A stretch of 64,000 nucleotides of DNA, from positions 139,363-203,362 of the forward strand of contig NZ_VEDF01000001.1 of the NCBI RefSeq assembly GCF_007677725.1, written 5' to 3'. A program made the position numbers and the translations under genes. This DNA is from Pseudomonas sp. URMO17WK12:I11. Lineage in GTDB: Bacteria; Pseudomonadota; Gammaproteobacteria; Pseudomonadales; Pseudomonadaceae. The notes beneath the pieces are model-generated. The model did not search any database and was not told the origin of the DNA. It worked only from the letters and a program-made list of their open reading frames with translations. This document shows, in pieces, positions 1 to 7,341 of this stretch (positions within the stretch are counted from its first letter, which is position 1; every line of letters begins with the position of its first letter).

Positions 1-1
1 G

Positions 2-517
2 CGGCGACCCAGCGTGATTCACATGCCCAAGGTCGTGGCGTTTGCGATCTATTCCACGCGCAGGATGGATGAGATTACGCGCATCCGTTGGGAGGATCTG
101 GATGAGCATCAGCAGGCTGTGAAAGTGCGTGATATGAAAAATCCGGGCCAGAAGATTGGTAATGATGTCTGGTGTTATCTGCCTGATGAGGCCTGGATCA
201 TCGTACAGAGCATGCCGCGAGAGTGTGCTGAGATCTTTCCTTACAACACAGACTCAATTGGCACCGCCTGGTCCAAGGCATGCAAGATGACCGGCATCGA
301 CGATCTGCACTTCCATGACTTGCGACACGAAGGGGTGAGCCGGTTGTTTGAAATGGACTGGGACATACCGAGGGTCTCAAGCGTATCCGGTCACCGTGAT
401 TGGAACTCGCTGCGGCGGTATACCCATTTGCGTGGGCGAGGGGATCGGTACAAAGGCTGGAAGTGGCTGGATCAGATCATTCAGGCACCGGTTAAGCTCG
501 GAGCCCGGGCTGAGTAG
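2..517 (+). CDS. int: Tyrosine recombinase (prophage integrase), C-terminal part
   Basis: Catalytic half of a phage integrase that would recombine attP with the chromosomal site. The reading frame is open to the left edge, so the amino-terminal part lies outside the window. Visible family residues are the first arginine in the STRRMDEI segment, the H-x-x-R box in HDLRHEGVSRLF, a GH in SGHRDW, and the probable tyrosine nucleophile in RRYTHL. It reads into the prophage from its left end. The right end of the element falls in dusA (39,244-39,279), so this is probably a dusA-targeting integrase; that link is inferred from position, not read from the protein. Confidence 0.9.
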   Translation, partial: RRPSVIHMPKVVAFAIYSTRRMDEITRIRWEDLDEHQQAVKVRDMKNPGQKIGNDVWCYLPDEAWIIVQSMPRECAEIFPYNTDSIGTAWSKACKMTGIDDLHFHDLRHEGVSRLFEMDWDIPRVSSVSGHRDWNSLRRYTHLRGRGDRYKGWKWLDQIIQAPVKLGARAE

Positions 518-820
518 TCGGGTGGGTAACAATACTGCCTCTATCAACGCTTACTGGTGGTAGGAGTCCGCTTTGGTGCGTAATCTGCCGGTCAAGGATA
601 ACCGCTTTCGACCCAAAGTTGCCCTTGGCAGAGGGCGATTAATGGCCAAGAGAGGACGCTCGTGCTGGGCTAATACTGCATTTTGGCCCGATGTACAGCC
701 CGAAGCTGACACGGGACGCCCCTCGCTCCCCAAATAGCGCTATTTTTGTTGCGTCCTGACCAGAATTCAGGCAGAAAGCGCTGAGCAAACTGATTTGTAC
801 ATGTGCGTAAGGAGATCAGC
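518..820. other. Intergenic stretch between integrase and ATPase gene
   Basis: No convincing gene is seen in these 303 bases. The only clear structure is a perfect 14-bp palindrome, AAATAGCGCTATTT at 732-745, followed by TTGTT, which could be an operator or weak hairpin ahead of the ATPase gene. A Shine-Dalgarno AAGGAG sits at 809-814 for the start at 821. Confidence 0.5.
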
Positions 821-2332
821 ATGAACACTACTACTGATACACGGGAAGTCTTAAACCTACTAGATGTAGGGAACTCTGTTGCTGAGTTTGACCAATCACT
901 AGAAAAGTATTTTGTAGAAAACGAAGCGTTCAATGCTCTGATTAGTGATCGCGCAGATATTATAGCGGGCGATAAAGGTACGGGTAAAACAGCGGTATAC
1001 CGCATTCTTCAGAAACGATATGCTAGTCTGCCTGAGCTAAAAGGTATCGAGGTTTTGGCGGGTTTTAATCCGTCAGGTAATCCGATATTTCAGAAGCTTG
1101 TGCAGCAAGAGCAATTAACTGAGGGGCAATATTCTTCTTTGTGGAAGGCGTACTTTCTTTCCCTGATCGGAAATTGGGCTCTCGGTATCGTGGAAGATGC
1201 CGGGACGCCGGCGTTTATCAAACTAGAAAAACTCTTGGTCGATACAGGGTTGCGGTCCGCTGATGATAAACCCGCAACCATTTTTAGCAAGATTATCAAC
1301 TCTATTCAAAAAGTTTTCTCTCCTACATCCGCGGAGATGGAAATGAGCATTTCTGAGACCGGAGTGCCCATAGTAATACCGAGATTACATTTCGGGAAAA
1401 ATGAAGAGGCTCCTGTAAAAGAAATACCTCACGAAAATTCCTTGAATTTATTAAACGATTGCCTCAAAGAACTAGATGTTAAAGTCTGGGTGGCAATGGA
1501 TCGCCTTGACGAAGCTTTTCAGGGCTTTCCCGATATAGAGATACCAGCGCTACGTGCATTGCTAAGGACATATCTTGATCTTTGGGAGTTTGATCAATTA
1601 CGTTTGAAATTGTTCGTGCGACGCGACCTATTTCGTAGAATTATCGGAGATGGATTCGTCAATCTTACCCACATCAATGCAAGAAAAAAAGAAATTATCT
1701 GGGATGAGGCCGATCTATTGAATCTCCTGACTCGAAGAATCAAAGATGGAGAAAAATTTATTGAAAAAATATCTGGAGAAAACTCTACTGATGAGCAGAT
1801 TTTTTATCAGATTTTTCCCCCCAAAGTTGATCAAGCAGAACGAAAGCCTACGACGCTAAATTGGGTAATGTCGAGGATACGTGACGGCAATGATGTCCGC
1901 CCCCCGAGGAATCTGATCGATTTGGTTGAGATGGCTCGTGAAGAACAAATGCGCGCGGACGCCAGAACACCAAGAACTCTAGAGACTGAAAAAATCCTGA
2001 TAGCTTCTGACGCAATTAAAGCAGCTCAAGTGAGACTTAGTGCTCAGCGCGTTCAGGACACTTTGATGGCAGAAGCTGGAGTGGAAACCGCTAGTCGTAT
2101 AGACAAATTCCGAGGTTCTAAGGCTGAGCATAACCTCGCTTCCCTGAGTTCGATGCTTGGTATAGTAGATGGAGAGCTTAATAAGGCCATAAGACATCTA
2201 AAGGAAATAGGCTTCCTTGAGGAAATACGCGGTCGGAACACATGGAAAGTTCCAATGCTGTATCGAGAGGGTTTAGAAGTTACCCAAGGTAAAGCATTTT
2301 CCAACGAGGCCGCAAATGAAGACGATGAATAG
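821..2332 (+). CDS. P-loop ATPase with C-terminal winged-helix-like region (Sll1717-type)
   Basis: Predicted cytosolic ATPase of 503 residues. The Walker A motif is GDKGTGKT at residues 50-57, and a Walker B-like stretch VWVAMDRLDEAF lies near residue 220. The last 80 residues (from GSKAEHNL to REGLEV) look like a winged-helix domain. The protein resembles the P-loop ATPases annotated as the Sll1717 family, whose function is not established. ATG at 821 is chosen because AAGGAG lies 7 bases upstream; a GTG at 803 is in frame but lacks this. The gene is much more AT-rich than the phage structural genes and lies alone between integrase and the lysogeny region, a usual place for cargo. A defence role is only an inference. 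Confidence 0.75.
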   Translation: MNTTTDTREVLNLLDVGNSVAEFDQSLEKYFVENEAFNALISDRADIIAGDKGTGKTAVYRILQKRYASLPELKGIEVLAGFNPSGNPIFQKLVQQEQLTEGQYSSLWKAYFLSLIGNWALGIVEDAGTPAFIKLEKLLVDTGLRSADDKPATIFSKIINSIQKVFSPTSAEMEMSISETGVPIVIPRLHFGKNEEAPVKEIPHENSLNLLNDCLKELDVKVWVAMDRLDEAFQGFPDIEIPALRALLRTYLDLWEFDQLRLKLFVRRDLFRRIIGDGFVNLTHINARKKEIIWDEADLLNLLTRRIKDGEKFIEKISGENSTDEQIFYQIFPPKVDQAERKPTTLNWVMSRIRDGNDVRPPRNLIDLVEMAREEQMRADARTPRTLETEKILIASDAIKAAQVRLSAQRVQDTLMAEAGVETASRIDKFRGSKAEHNLASLSSMLGIVDGELNKAIRHLKEIGFLEEIRGRNTWKVPMLYREGLEVTQGKAFSNEAANEDDE

Positions 2333-2410
2333 GGCGCTCTTCAAGTGAGGTTGGGGTAGAGAAATTACAGGAACCAGCCAGAAGCCGTCACATGCAGCAA
2401 CCACCTAAAG

Positions 2411-2451
2411 GGCCGCTTGCGGCCGGGAGCTGCCTTTCGCGAAGGGCAGCT
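2411..2451. repeat. Two adjacent palindromes (REP-like)
   Basis: GGCCGCTTGCGGCC at 2411-2424 is a perfect palindrome. It is followed by AGCTGCC at 2428-2434 paired with GGCAGCT at 2445-2451. The pair lies between the ends of the convergent ATPase gene and prtN-like operon, so it could act as a terminator or be a short REP-type element. No T-tract follows. Confidence 0.5.
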
Positions 2452-2549
2452 ATGGATTGTTAGCTGTCCTCGCCAAAGATCGGGCCGGGTTGATCATCGA
2501 CGATGTCGACGACCACCGACACCCGGCCATGCGAGGTGCGATCTCCCGG

Positions 2550-2825
2550 TTAGCCGGCCCGGAGTGTCTTGTTCAATTGTGCACACTCCTTACGCGCAGC
2601 CTCCCGCTGCTGATCCAGGTATTGCGCCAGATCGGCAATATGAATGCCTCGCGCGCTCTTCTGGCTTGTCTCGAGCCTGGTGATAGGAAGCATGATCTGT
2701 CCGGCAAGAACCTTCCGCTGAAACATGTCAGGGGTGAGGTGGGTGAAGTAGTCACTGCATACCTGTTCGAGCGAGATAATCGCCATGCCGTTGTACTGCG
2801 CCATCAAAACAAAGGCTGTGTTCAT
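2550..2825 (-). CDS. Pyocin activator PrtN family protein (distal copy)
   Basis: Small DNA-binding regulator of 91 residues. The sequence (SLEQVCSDYFTHLTPDMFQRKVLAGQIMLPI, then a segment near GIHIADLAQYLDQQREAA) matches the PrtN family. In Pseudomonas aeruginosa PrtN switches on pyocin genes when the PrtR repressor is cleaved during SOS. It is the last gene of the minus-strand operon that begins near 5385, and a second PrtN-type gene lies upstream in the same operon (4482-4721). Its targets in this prophage are unknown; an activator of late or lysis genes is the obvious hypothesis. Confidence 0.85.
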   Translation of the reverse strand: MNTAFVLMAQYNGMAIISLEQVCSDYFTHLTPDMFQRKVLAGQIMLPITRLETSQKSARGIHIADLAQYLDQQREAARKECAQLNKTLRAG

Positions 2826-2952
2826 GCATGGCCCTCCTGCTGCTGCGAAGTCGGCTCTACGCTATAGGATCGAGCGGAGTTCTGCCTGTCGGGTAGCATT
2901 GATAAGGACCTGCAGTGATTAACTTTAGTGCTCCAAATTTGGAGGTCGATTT

Positions 2953-3138
2953 TCATGCCATAGCCCTCCGGCGGATAATGAAACCGGCTGCCTTGCGGGT
3001 CTTGGAGCGCTGGTCGTGGTTGCCCTTCACGCGAGCTTTACCGCAGATGTCGCAGATGAACGACATGGCGGGCCGAAGCATCGGCTGCATGCCCTTGGGC
3101 GTGCGCGTGGTCGGTGTGTAGGTCGATGTGTCGATCAC
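2953..3138 (-). CDS. Small phage protein with CxxC motif
   Basis: Sixty-one residues, function not recognised. The middle carries CDICGKARVKG, a single C-x2-C pair that could bind metal only with a partner, and the C-terminal half is strongly basic. The start codon overlaps the stop of the upstream small membrane protein gene by four bases, which supports translation as part of the same operon. Confidence 0.6.
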   Translation of the reverse strand: MIDTSTYTPTTRTPKGMQPMLRPAMSFICDICGKARVKGNHDQRSKTRKAAGFIIRRRAMA

Positions 3139-3338
3139 AGCAAGTACCTCTCATGGACTCGGCGGGTGTTCGGGCTGAGAGCCAGATGTTCAAGGTTTGT
3201 GGCGCTTTTTACAGTCGGTAGCGTGCGTGTAGCAGTGGGGTGGGCGGAGCTGCTGCGATACAGCTTGACCAAGGTGGCGATCAGCGCCACGGTGAGCGCA
3301 AGGCTGATCAGCTGCCAGGTGCGCGTCGAGTTAGGCAT
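3135..3338 (-). CDS. Small single-pass membrane protein
   Basis: Sixty-seven residues beginning MPNSTRTWQLISLALTVALI, with one hydrophobic segment near the N-terminus and a polar tail. It overlaps the stop of the upstream P-loop gene by eight bases and the start of the CxxC gene by four, so it fits the tightly packed operon. Function unknown. A diverged relative of its 5' coding part is found outside the prophage at about 40,057-40,127. Confidence 0.6.
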   Translation of the reverse strand: MPNSTRTWQLISLALTVALIATLVKLYRSSSAHPTATRTLPTVKSATNLEHLALSPNTRRVHERYLL

Positions 3339-3876
3339 GTTGACGGCCCTCGTTGAGCTGGCTGAGCACCTGTTTCCTGGCAAGTTCGAACAGATCGTTG
3401 GCGGATACTGGCTTGACGGACTGCTCGCAGTTGCGCACGGCGTCAAACCGAGTGCGGTACAGCCCGGCCTGGCCGAGCCAAGCGATGGCGTGGTGCTCGG
3501 CGTTTGATACTGAGCAGTCGTGAGCTTCTGGGACAGTGCCTTGGTGATCGCGCCCGCACTTCCTGCAGTGATATGTGCCGCCGTCATCACCTTCGCTCAT
3601 GTACCAATCATGACGGTGCGTGCTCATGCGGCCTTCCTGTTGATAGGTGATCTGCATGGCCTGGTCGAAGGTCATCACTCGGCCTTTGAAGTACCAGCCT
3701 GGATTGTCAGCGTTGGTCTGCACCAGGGTGTCCAGCAGCGGTACAGGTGCCCCTGCGTCCCAGTTGTCGAGGATCTGGCTCAGGCCCAGCGATTTTGCGA
3801 TGGCTTGGGCATTGGTGGTCTTGCCGCACCCGACTGGGCCGTGGACGAGGCAACTGCGAAGATTCTGAGTCGTCAT
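3331..3876 (-). CDS. P-loop phage protein with zinc-finger-like cysteines
   Basis: A 181-residue protein with a Walker A motif near its start, HGPVGCGKTTNAQAIAK (about residues 12-28), followed by YHCRKCGRDH and a later HDC that may form a zinc site. The N-terminus resembles small AAA-type phage NTPases but no substrate can be assigned. It overlaps the upstream coiled-coil gene by four bases (ATGA). Confidence 0.7.
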   Translation of the reverse strand: MTTQNLRSCLVHGPVGCGKTTNAQAIAKSLGLSQILDNWDAGAPVPLLDTLVQTNADNPGWYFKGRVMTFDQAMQITYQQEGRMSTHRHDWYMSEGDDGGTYHCRKCGRDHQGTVPEAHDCSVSNAEHHAIAWLGQAGLYRTRFDAVRNCEQSVKPVSANDLFELARKQVLSQLNEGRQHA

Positions 3877-4391
3877 GCTGCAGCCCCTGCGTTGGCGGCG
3901 CTGGCCGGAGTGCTGCGCAGCTGGGCATGGATCCGCTTGGCCAGCTCGTCAATGACTTCAGCCTGGGCGCCTGCTCGCGTTGCCTCGACTTCGGTTCTCA
4001 GGGCTTTGAAGGTGCGCTGAGCCAGGCGCATCGTGGACGAGGCGCTTACTAGTTTGTCGTAGTCCGCCTTCGTCACCGCGAGGCCGGTGTACGCCATGAT
4101 TCGGGCTTCAAGTTCGCTGATACTTGCCTTAAGCGCAGCAATGCTGGCTTGGCGCGCGGCAAGCTGCACATTGCCGGTTTGCTGGGTGCGCAGCAGCTCT
4201 GCGCGTAGATCGTCCAGCGCCTGTTTGGCTTCCTTGAGCTGCAAGCTCAAGGTCTGGTCGTGGAAGGTTTTGCCGGCCTCGAAGCCTCGGGCATAAGCAA
4301 GGCGGCGTGCCTTGGCGATCAGGAAAGGAAGGATGATCAGGGTGACCATCCAGGCTATACCAGCGGCGAGCGCGTACTGATGTGTTTGCAT
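3873..4391 (-). CDS. Membrane-anchored coiled-coil phage protein
   Basis: A 172-residue protein of unknown function. Residues 8-27 (LAAGIAWMVTLIILPFLIAK) form one transmembrane segment. The middle, from about residue 40 to 105, is rich in Q, A, E, L and R in a heptad-like pattern and probably forms a coiled coil. The C-terminus is alanine-rich. It lies in the minus-strand early operon between two other short genes. Confidence 0.65.
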   Translation of the reverse strand: MQTHQYALAAGIAWMVTLIILPFLIAKARRLAYARGFEAGKTFHDQTLSLQLKEAKQALDDLRAELLRTQQTGNVQLAARQASIAALKASISELEARIMAYTGLAVTKADYDKLVSASSTMRLAQRTFKALRTEVEATRAGAQAEVIDELAKRIHAQLRSTPASAANAGAAA

Positions 4392-4481
4392 GTGCTGTGC
4401 TCAAAGTGCCCAGCACCGGCCGGTGGTGTGGTGATGGCCAGGTGCTGGATGCGATGCCCCTGATGGCCGGGGCCGCCTCTG

Positions 4482-4721
4482 CTATACCGTCTGCTTCGCT
4501 TGGGTGTCGAGGTAGTCGGCGAGGTCGTGCAGGTAAATCACGTACTGGGCTCGAGCTGAGTGGTGCAGCTTTCTAGGCTTCAGCCCAATCTTTCCGGTGT
4601 TAATCAACTCCCTGAACCGGCGGTCTGTCTTGATGTGAGGGAAGTAGTGCTCTCGCACAGCAGTCAACGTCGGGCAGGGAGTGGTCCACTGCTTGCGTAA
4701 CTGCCCAAGCGTCTCTGTCAT
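4482..4721 (-). CDS. Pyocin activator PrtN-like protein (proximal copy)
   Basis: Seventy-nine residues. The layout (VREHYFPHIKTDRRFRELINTGKIGLKPRKLH, then YVIYLHDLADYLDTQ) follows the PrtN family pattern also seen in the gene at 2550-2825, although the two are clearly diverged. The start overlaps the stop of the upstream gene by four bases. Two PrtN-type proteins in one operon suggest either staged activation or recognition of different sites; this is inference. Confidence 0.75.
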   Translation of the reverse strand: MTETLGQLRKQWTTPCPTLTAVREHYFPHIKTDRRFRELINTGKIGLKPRKLHHSARAQYVIYLHDLADYLDTQAKQTV

Positions 4722-5227
4722 CGGTGCTCCCCATGCCCCTCGGGGATTTGGCCGAGCTTTGTGCGCACTGCATCTGCGAGCGCGGTCTTGCAGCTGCCGT
4801 ATGCCGTCGCGTAGACCTCCCCCTGGTCGTTGGTCACAACGGTGCCGAAAGGATGGTGCTCGTCGGTCGTGGGGGTGATGTAAGCATGCAAGCCTTCCGG
4901 TAATACCTGGCTCACACAGTCCAGCGCTTCCATCAGGGCGATAGCGCGCTGGATTTGCTGTCCCGACTCAGTTCGGCCATTGGCTACGTCCTGCAGAAAG
5001 TCGCGCAGGGACATGTACTTGGTCGAGTCGCCGCGGCGCAGCGTGATCGAGCCTGTGAACGGACCGAAACGGACCTGCAGGTGATGGTCGCGGTCGTCGT
5101 TCTCCACCTGGATGTGAGCATCTACGATGGTTTCAGGGCGTCGCAGCGGGCAGGTAGCGCTGCCGCCGTGCTCCAGCGTCCCTTCCAGAAGCATCACTCG
5201 ACGCAGATTGATGGTGAATTCGGTCAT
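4718..5227 (-). CDS. Hypothetical phage early protein
   Basis: A soluble protein of 169 residues with no motif that I recognise. It begins MTEFTINLRRVMLLEGTLEH and is of mixed charge without membrane segments. It is translationally coupled on both sides (ATGA overlaps with the 53-residue protein upstream and the PrtN-like gene downstream), which is the main support for it being real. Confidence 0.6.
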   Translation of the reverse strand: MTEFTINLRRVMLLEGTLEHGGSATCPLRRPETIVDAHIQVENDDRDHHLQVRFGPFTGSITLRRGDSTKYMSLRDFLQDVANGRTESGQQIQRAIALMEALDCVSQVLPEGLHAYITPTTDEHHPFGTVVTNDQGEVYATAYGSCKTALADAVRTKLGQIPEGHGEHR

Positions 5228-5385
5228 GCCTCACCCCCATTGGGGATGGCGCGGACATGACCGGCAGGGGAGACGACAAGGCGAAGCCCGGTTGACCTTT
5301 GAAATGCTTCAACGGTGGAAGGGCGGGTGCAGGTGGTTGGGTGCAGGTAGACCTTACACCCACTGTTTGGCTGTGCAGTTGGCAT
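5224..5385 (-). CDS. Small hypothetical protein, first gene of the prtN-like operon
   Basis: Fifty-three residues beginning MPTAQPNSGCKVYLH. The ATG at 5385 is chosen because GAGG lies 8 bases upstream; the open frame continues to 5424 but without such a signal. It is the first gene after the promoter at 5421-5449. Function unknown. Confidence 0.55.
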   Translation of the reverse strand: MPTAQPNSGCKVYLHPTTCTRPSTVEAFQRSTGLRLVVSPAGHVRAIPNGGEA

Positions 5386-5420
5386 TTCTGGACCTCGGTG
5401 GTGAGAGGATGGTGGTCCAG

Positions 5421-5477
5421 ACAATACTTAAACGAATTTTTCCGGTCAATACCTAAACGAGACGAAGTCTATTCGTT
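5421..5477 (-). promoter_or_regulatory. Promoter and operators of the prtN-like operon
   Basis: Read on the minus strand, TTGACC (5444-5449), a 17-base spacer and TATTGT (5421-5426) form a good sigma70 promoter aimed at the gene at 5385. The spacer contains AACGAAT (plus strand 5431-5437), and CTATTCGTT lies at 5469-5477. The same motif occurs in the repressor/cro interval, so the phage repressor probably shuts this promoter in the lysogen. Confidence 0.65.
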
Positions 5478-5483
5478 TTGTGT

Positions 5484-6143
5484 TTAAAAAATTTCCACCT
5501 TCGAGATGACCACACCACAGATGGTTGCGTCACTCGGCAGTTCGATGATTGGGTCAGGCCACGAGGGGTTCAGCGGCTTCAAAAATCGCCGATCACCCTC
5601 GACGACCAGCTGCTTGAACGTTGCCTCTTTGCTGTTAGCCAGTTTAACGATAACGAGTGAGCCATTTTCATAGTCCCTCGCCGGGTCCACGAAGATGATG
5701 TCTCCCTCTCGGAAAGAGCGGCGTTCATGAGGGTTAAACATGGAAAGCCCTCGAACCCTCAGGGCGAACGTCGTGCTGCTGTGCGAGATGACGCAGGGGA
5801 GCCACGTTTCTGCATCCTCAAGTTCGAACGGTTCTTGCATCTCGCACCAGGCTCCAGCCTGTACCCAAGAAATCAGAGGTACGAAACCACGGACTTTGGG
5901 TCCTGGCTCCACATTGGCCGTTGGTCCGAGTGGCGGGGGATTACTCCCTTCGCCCTTCCATAGCCACTCGGTCGTGACTCCGAGCACTTTTGCGATTCGC
6001 TCCACATTCTCCTGACGGGGGCTAGCTGACGTGCCCGACAGGATCCTATGGATGGTTGGCTGTGGTACTCCCGAGCGCCGGGCGAGTTCGCCACCGGACA
6101 GGCCGAGTTCATGCATGCGCTTTGCTACGCGATTCCCTATCAC
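5484..6143 (-). CDS. CI-type phage repressor with S24/LexA self-cleavage domain
   Basis: Lysogeny repressor of 219 residues. The N-terminal HTH spans roughly residues 5-55 (GGELARRSGVPQPTIHRILSG). The C-terminal half is a LexA/S24 peptidase: the Ala96-Gly97 cleavage site is in VQAGAW, Ser134 in RGLSM and Lys177 in ATFKQL. RecA-stimulated self-cleavage during SOS is the established behaviour of the family. The start is GTG at 6143 with only a weak ribosome site; an ATG at 6116 would cut into the HTH domain. It is transcribed divergently from the Cro-like gene, with shared operators between them, and resembles pyocin PrtR in organisation. Confidence 0.92.
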   Translation of the reverse strand: MIGNRVAKRMHELGLSGGELARRSGVPQPTIHRILSGTSASPRQENVERIAKVLGVTTEWLWKGEGSNPPPLGPTANVEPGPKVRGFVPLISWVQAGAWCEMQEPFELEDAETWLPCVISHSSTTFALRVRGLSMFNPHERRSFREGDIIFVDPARDYENGSLVIVKLANSKEATFKQLVVEGDRRFLKPLNPSWPDPIIELPSDATICGVVISKVEIF

Positions 6144-6181
6144 TGCTGTTGGCTCTGATTAGTTTGCGTATCACAAGTGTA

Positions 6182-6232
6182 TTGCTCTGTCCTATTCGTT
6201 TGGGTAACATCAGGTTATTCGCTAACGAATAG
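6182..6232 (+). promoter_or_regulatory. Cro-side promoter with repressor operators
   Basis: TTGCTC (6182-6187), 17 bases, TAACAT (6205-6210) form a promoter for the Cro-like gene. CTATTCGTT sits in the spacer (6191-6199), and the imperfectly spaced palindrome TTATTCGCTAACGAATAG lies at about 6215-6231. These repeated half-sites are the likely operators for CI and Cro; the same half-site recurs at 5469-5477. Confidence 0.65.
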
Positions 6233-6240
6233 GTTGCATC

Positions 6241-6438
6241 ATGTCCATACAAGAGATGCTGGGAGCGCTGATCGAGAAGGGCTTTTCGCAACGTGCGATT
6301 GCAGAGCGGGTTGGCGTTACGCAGCCAACTATCTATCGCGCAACGAAGGGAGCGGCGGTCCGCTATGAGGTAGGAAAGTCTATCGAAGCTTTTTACGAGG
6401 AACAGGTAGTAAGAAACAAGGACAAGAAGGATCGTTGA
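6241..6438 (+). CDS. Cro-like HTH regulator
   Basis: Sixty-five residues consisting almost only of one helix-turn-helix (FSQRAIAERVGVTQPTIYRATKG, about residues 15-37) and a basic tail. Its size, position and divergence from the CI-type gene identify it as the Cro counterpart that would favour lytic growth. Its stop codon lies inside the stem of the first hairpin of the structured segment at 6434-6542. Confidence 0.85.
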   Translation: MSIQEMLGALIEKGFSQRAIAERVGVTQPTIYRATKGAAVRYEVGKSIEAFYEEQVVRNKDKKDR

Positions 6439-6542
6439 GCTGGGGCCTCTCACCACAAGAATCTCCCCAGCTCAACGTTGACGGTGCTTAGCACCGTAAA
6501 GCCCGCCATCCGGTTGCCTCTCACCACAAGAATCGCCGGATG
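6434..6542 (+). ncRNA. Structured segment: three hairpins, two with identical loops
   Basis: Hairpin 1 pairs GTTGAGCTGGGG (6434-6445) with CCCCAGCTCAAC (6465-6476). Hairpin 2 pairs ACGGTGC (6481-6487) with GCACCGT (6491-6497). Hairpin 3 pairs CATCCGG (6507-6513) with CCGGATG (6536-6542). The loops of hairpins 1 and 3 share CCTCTCACCACAAGAATC exactly, while their stems are unrelated in sequence. That is the pattern expected of a conserved RNA loop presented on interchangeable stems. Whether it is a cis element of the cro-cII transcript or a separate RNA is not visible. Confidence 0.55.
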
Positions 6543-6632
6543 ACTAGAACCGCGTGAAATGCCCGCACAGCACGCAAAGCACAACACACCGGTCGTATTC
6601 ACAGGATAGGACGTTGAAAGCCCTGTGACTAC

Positions 6633-6655
6633 ACCGTAAACCGAGGATTTACGGT
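6633..6655 (+). promoter_or_regulatory. Hairpin holding the ribosome binding site of the CII-like gene
   Basis: ACCGTAAA (6633-6640) and TTTACGGT (6648-6655) are perfect inverted repeats. The 7-base loop CCGAGGA contains the only Shine-Dalgarno, GAGGA, placed 9 bases before the ATG at 6657. The arrangement could tune translation or be a protein-binding site. Confidence 0.5.
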
Positions 6656-6656
6656 T

Positions 6657-7145
6657 ATGAGTCGCGTTGATCTATTGCCGGACGCTGGTCCGGTCCTCGC
6701 ATTGCGGCAGGCGCTCTATCGCGCTGGTCGCGACTATCACGGTGGCATCACCAAGCTGGCCTTCGATATGGTCATGGACGTGGATGCCCTGCAGAAGAAG
6801 CTTCACCCCACCGAAGAGCGTCGTTGGCCCAGCCCGGACGAAATTGAAGAGATCGTCCGTTGGACCGCTGATCCACGGCTGCTTGATGCGCTCGTCCGCC
6901 CGGCGGGTGCCGTCTGGTATCGCCCAGAGCCAGTCCCAGCGACCAATGCAGCGCTGCAGGCGGTAGCGAAGCTCCTTGAAGAGTCCAGCGAGTTTGTCGG
7001 TACCTTGCACGACGGTGCCGCCGACAATGTCTGGACGGCTGGTGAAGTGCTCGACCTTGAGCAGCGCGGCATGGATGTGATCCGCCAAGTGCTGGCCATC
7101 ATGGCGGGTGCCCGTCAGTCCATGGAGGACGAAGCTCATGGCTGA
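6657..7145 (+). CDS. Phage regulatory protein CII-like (CP76/YmfL type)
   Basis: A 162-residue protein. Position after a Cro-like gene and the general pattern (ALRQALYRAGRDYHGGITKLAFDMVMDVDALQKKLHP, with a possible HTH, then a region of acidic helices) fit the phage regulatory CII/CP76 family found in enterobacterial and Pseudomonas prophages. These proteins are thought to help choose between lysis and lysogeny. The gene overlaps the next by eight bases. Family assignment is by resemblance, not by a catalytic motif. Confidence 0.65.
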   Translation: MSRVDLLPDAGPVLALRQALYRAGRDYHGGITKLAFDMVMDVDALQKKLHPTEERRWPSPDEIEEIVRWTADPRLLDALVRPAGAVWYRPEPVPATNAALQAVAKLLEESSEFVGTLHDGAADNVWTAGEVLDLEQRGMDVIRQVLAIMAGARQSMEDEAHG

Positions 7146-7341
7146 TGTAATCGATGTGGCCAATGACCAGGCCGACTACCACCTGCAGGTGGCGCTTCAG
7201 CGCCGCGTTCGTCCAGCGACTAAGCCGAGCGCGCAGTTCTGCGAAGACTGCGATGAACCAATCCCGGAGGTACGGCAGCAACTGGTGGCGGGGTGCGAGA
7301 CTTGCATCAGCTGCCAGGAACTGCGGGAGCGCCGCAGATGA
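7138..7341 (+). CDS. TraR/DksA family zinc-finger protein
   Basis: Sixty-seven residues; the C-terminal half has FCEDCDEPIPEVRQ followed by CETCISCQE, the C4 zinc finger of DksA/TraR proteins. Phage members of this family modify RNA polymerase from the secondary channel or bind zinc in other ways. ATG at 7138 is used since the upstream extension would lie within the CII-like gene. The stop overlaps the ATG of the primase gene (ATGA). Confidence 0.8.
   Translation: MADVIDVANDQADYHLQVALQRRVRPATKPSAQFCEDCDEPIPEVRQQLVAGCETCISCQELRERRR

Noticed and set aside
3135..3590. 151-residue minus-strand ORF
   Set aside because: Only the last 67 residues, from the ATG at 3338, are kept; the upstream part overlaps the P-loop gene and has no protein character.
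4260..5456. Plus-strand ORFs opposite the prtN-like operon
   Set aside because: The minus-strand genes are coupled by ATGA overlaps and have their own promoter; the plus frames lack both.
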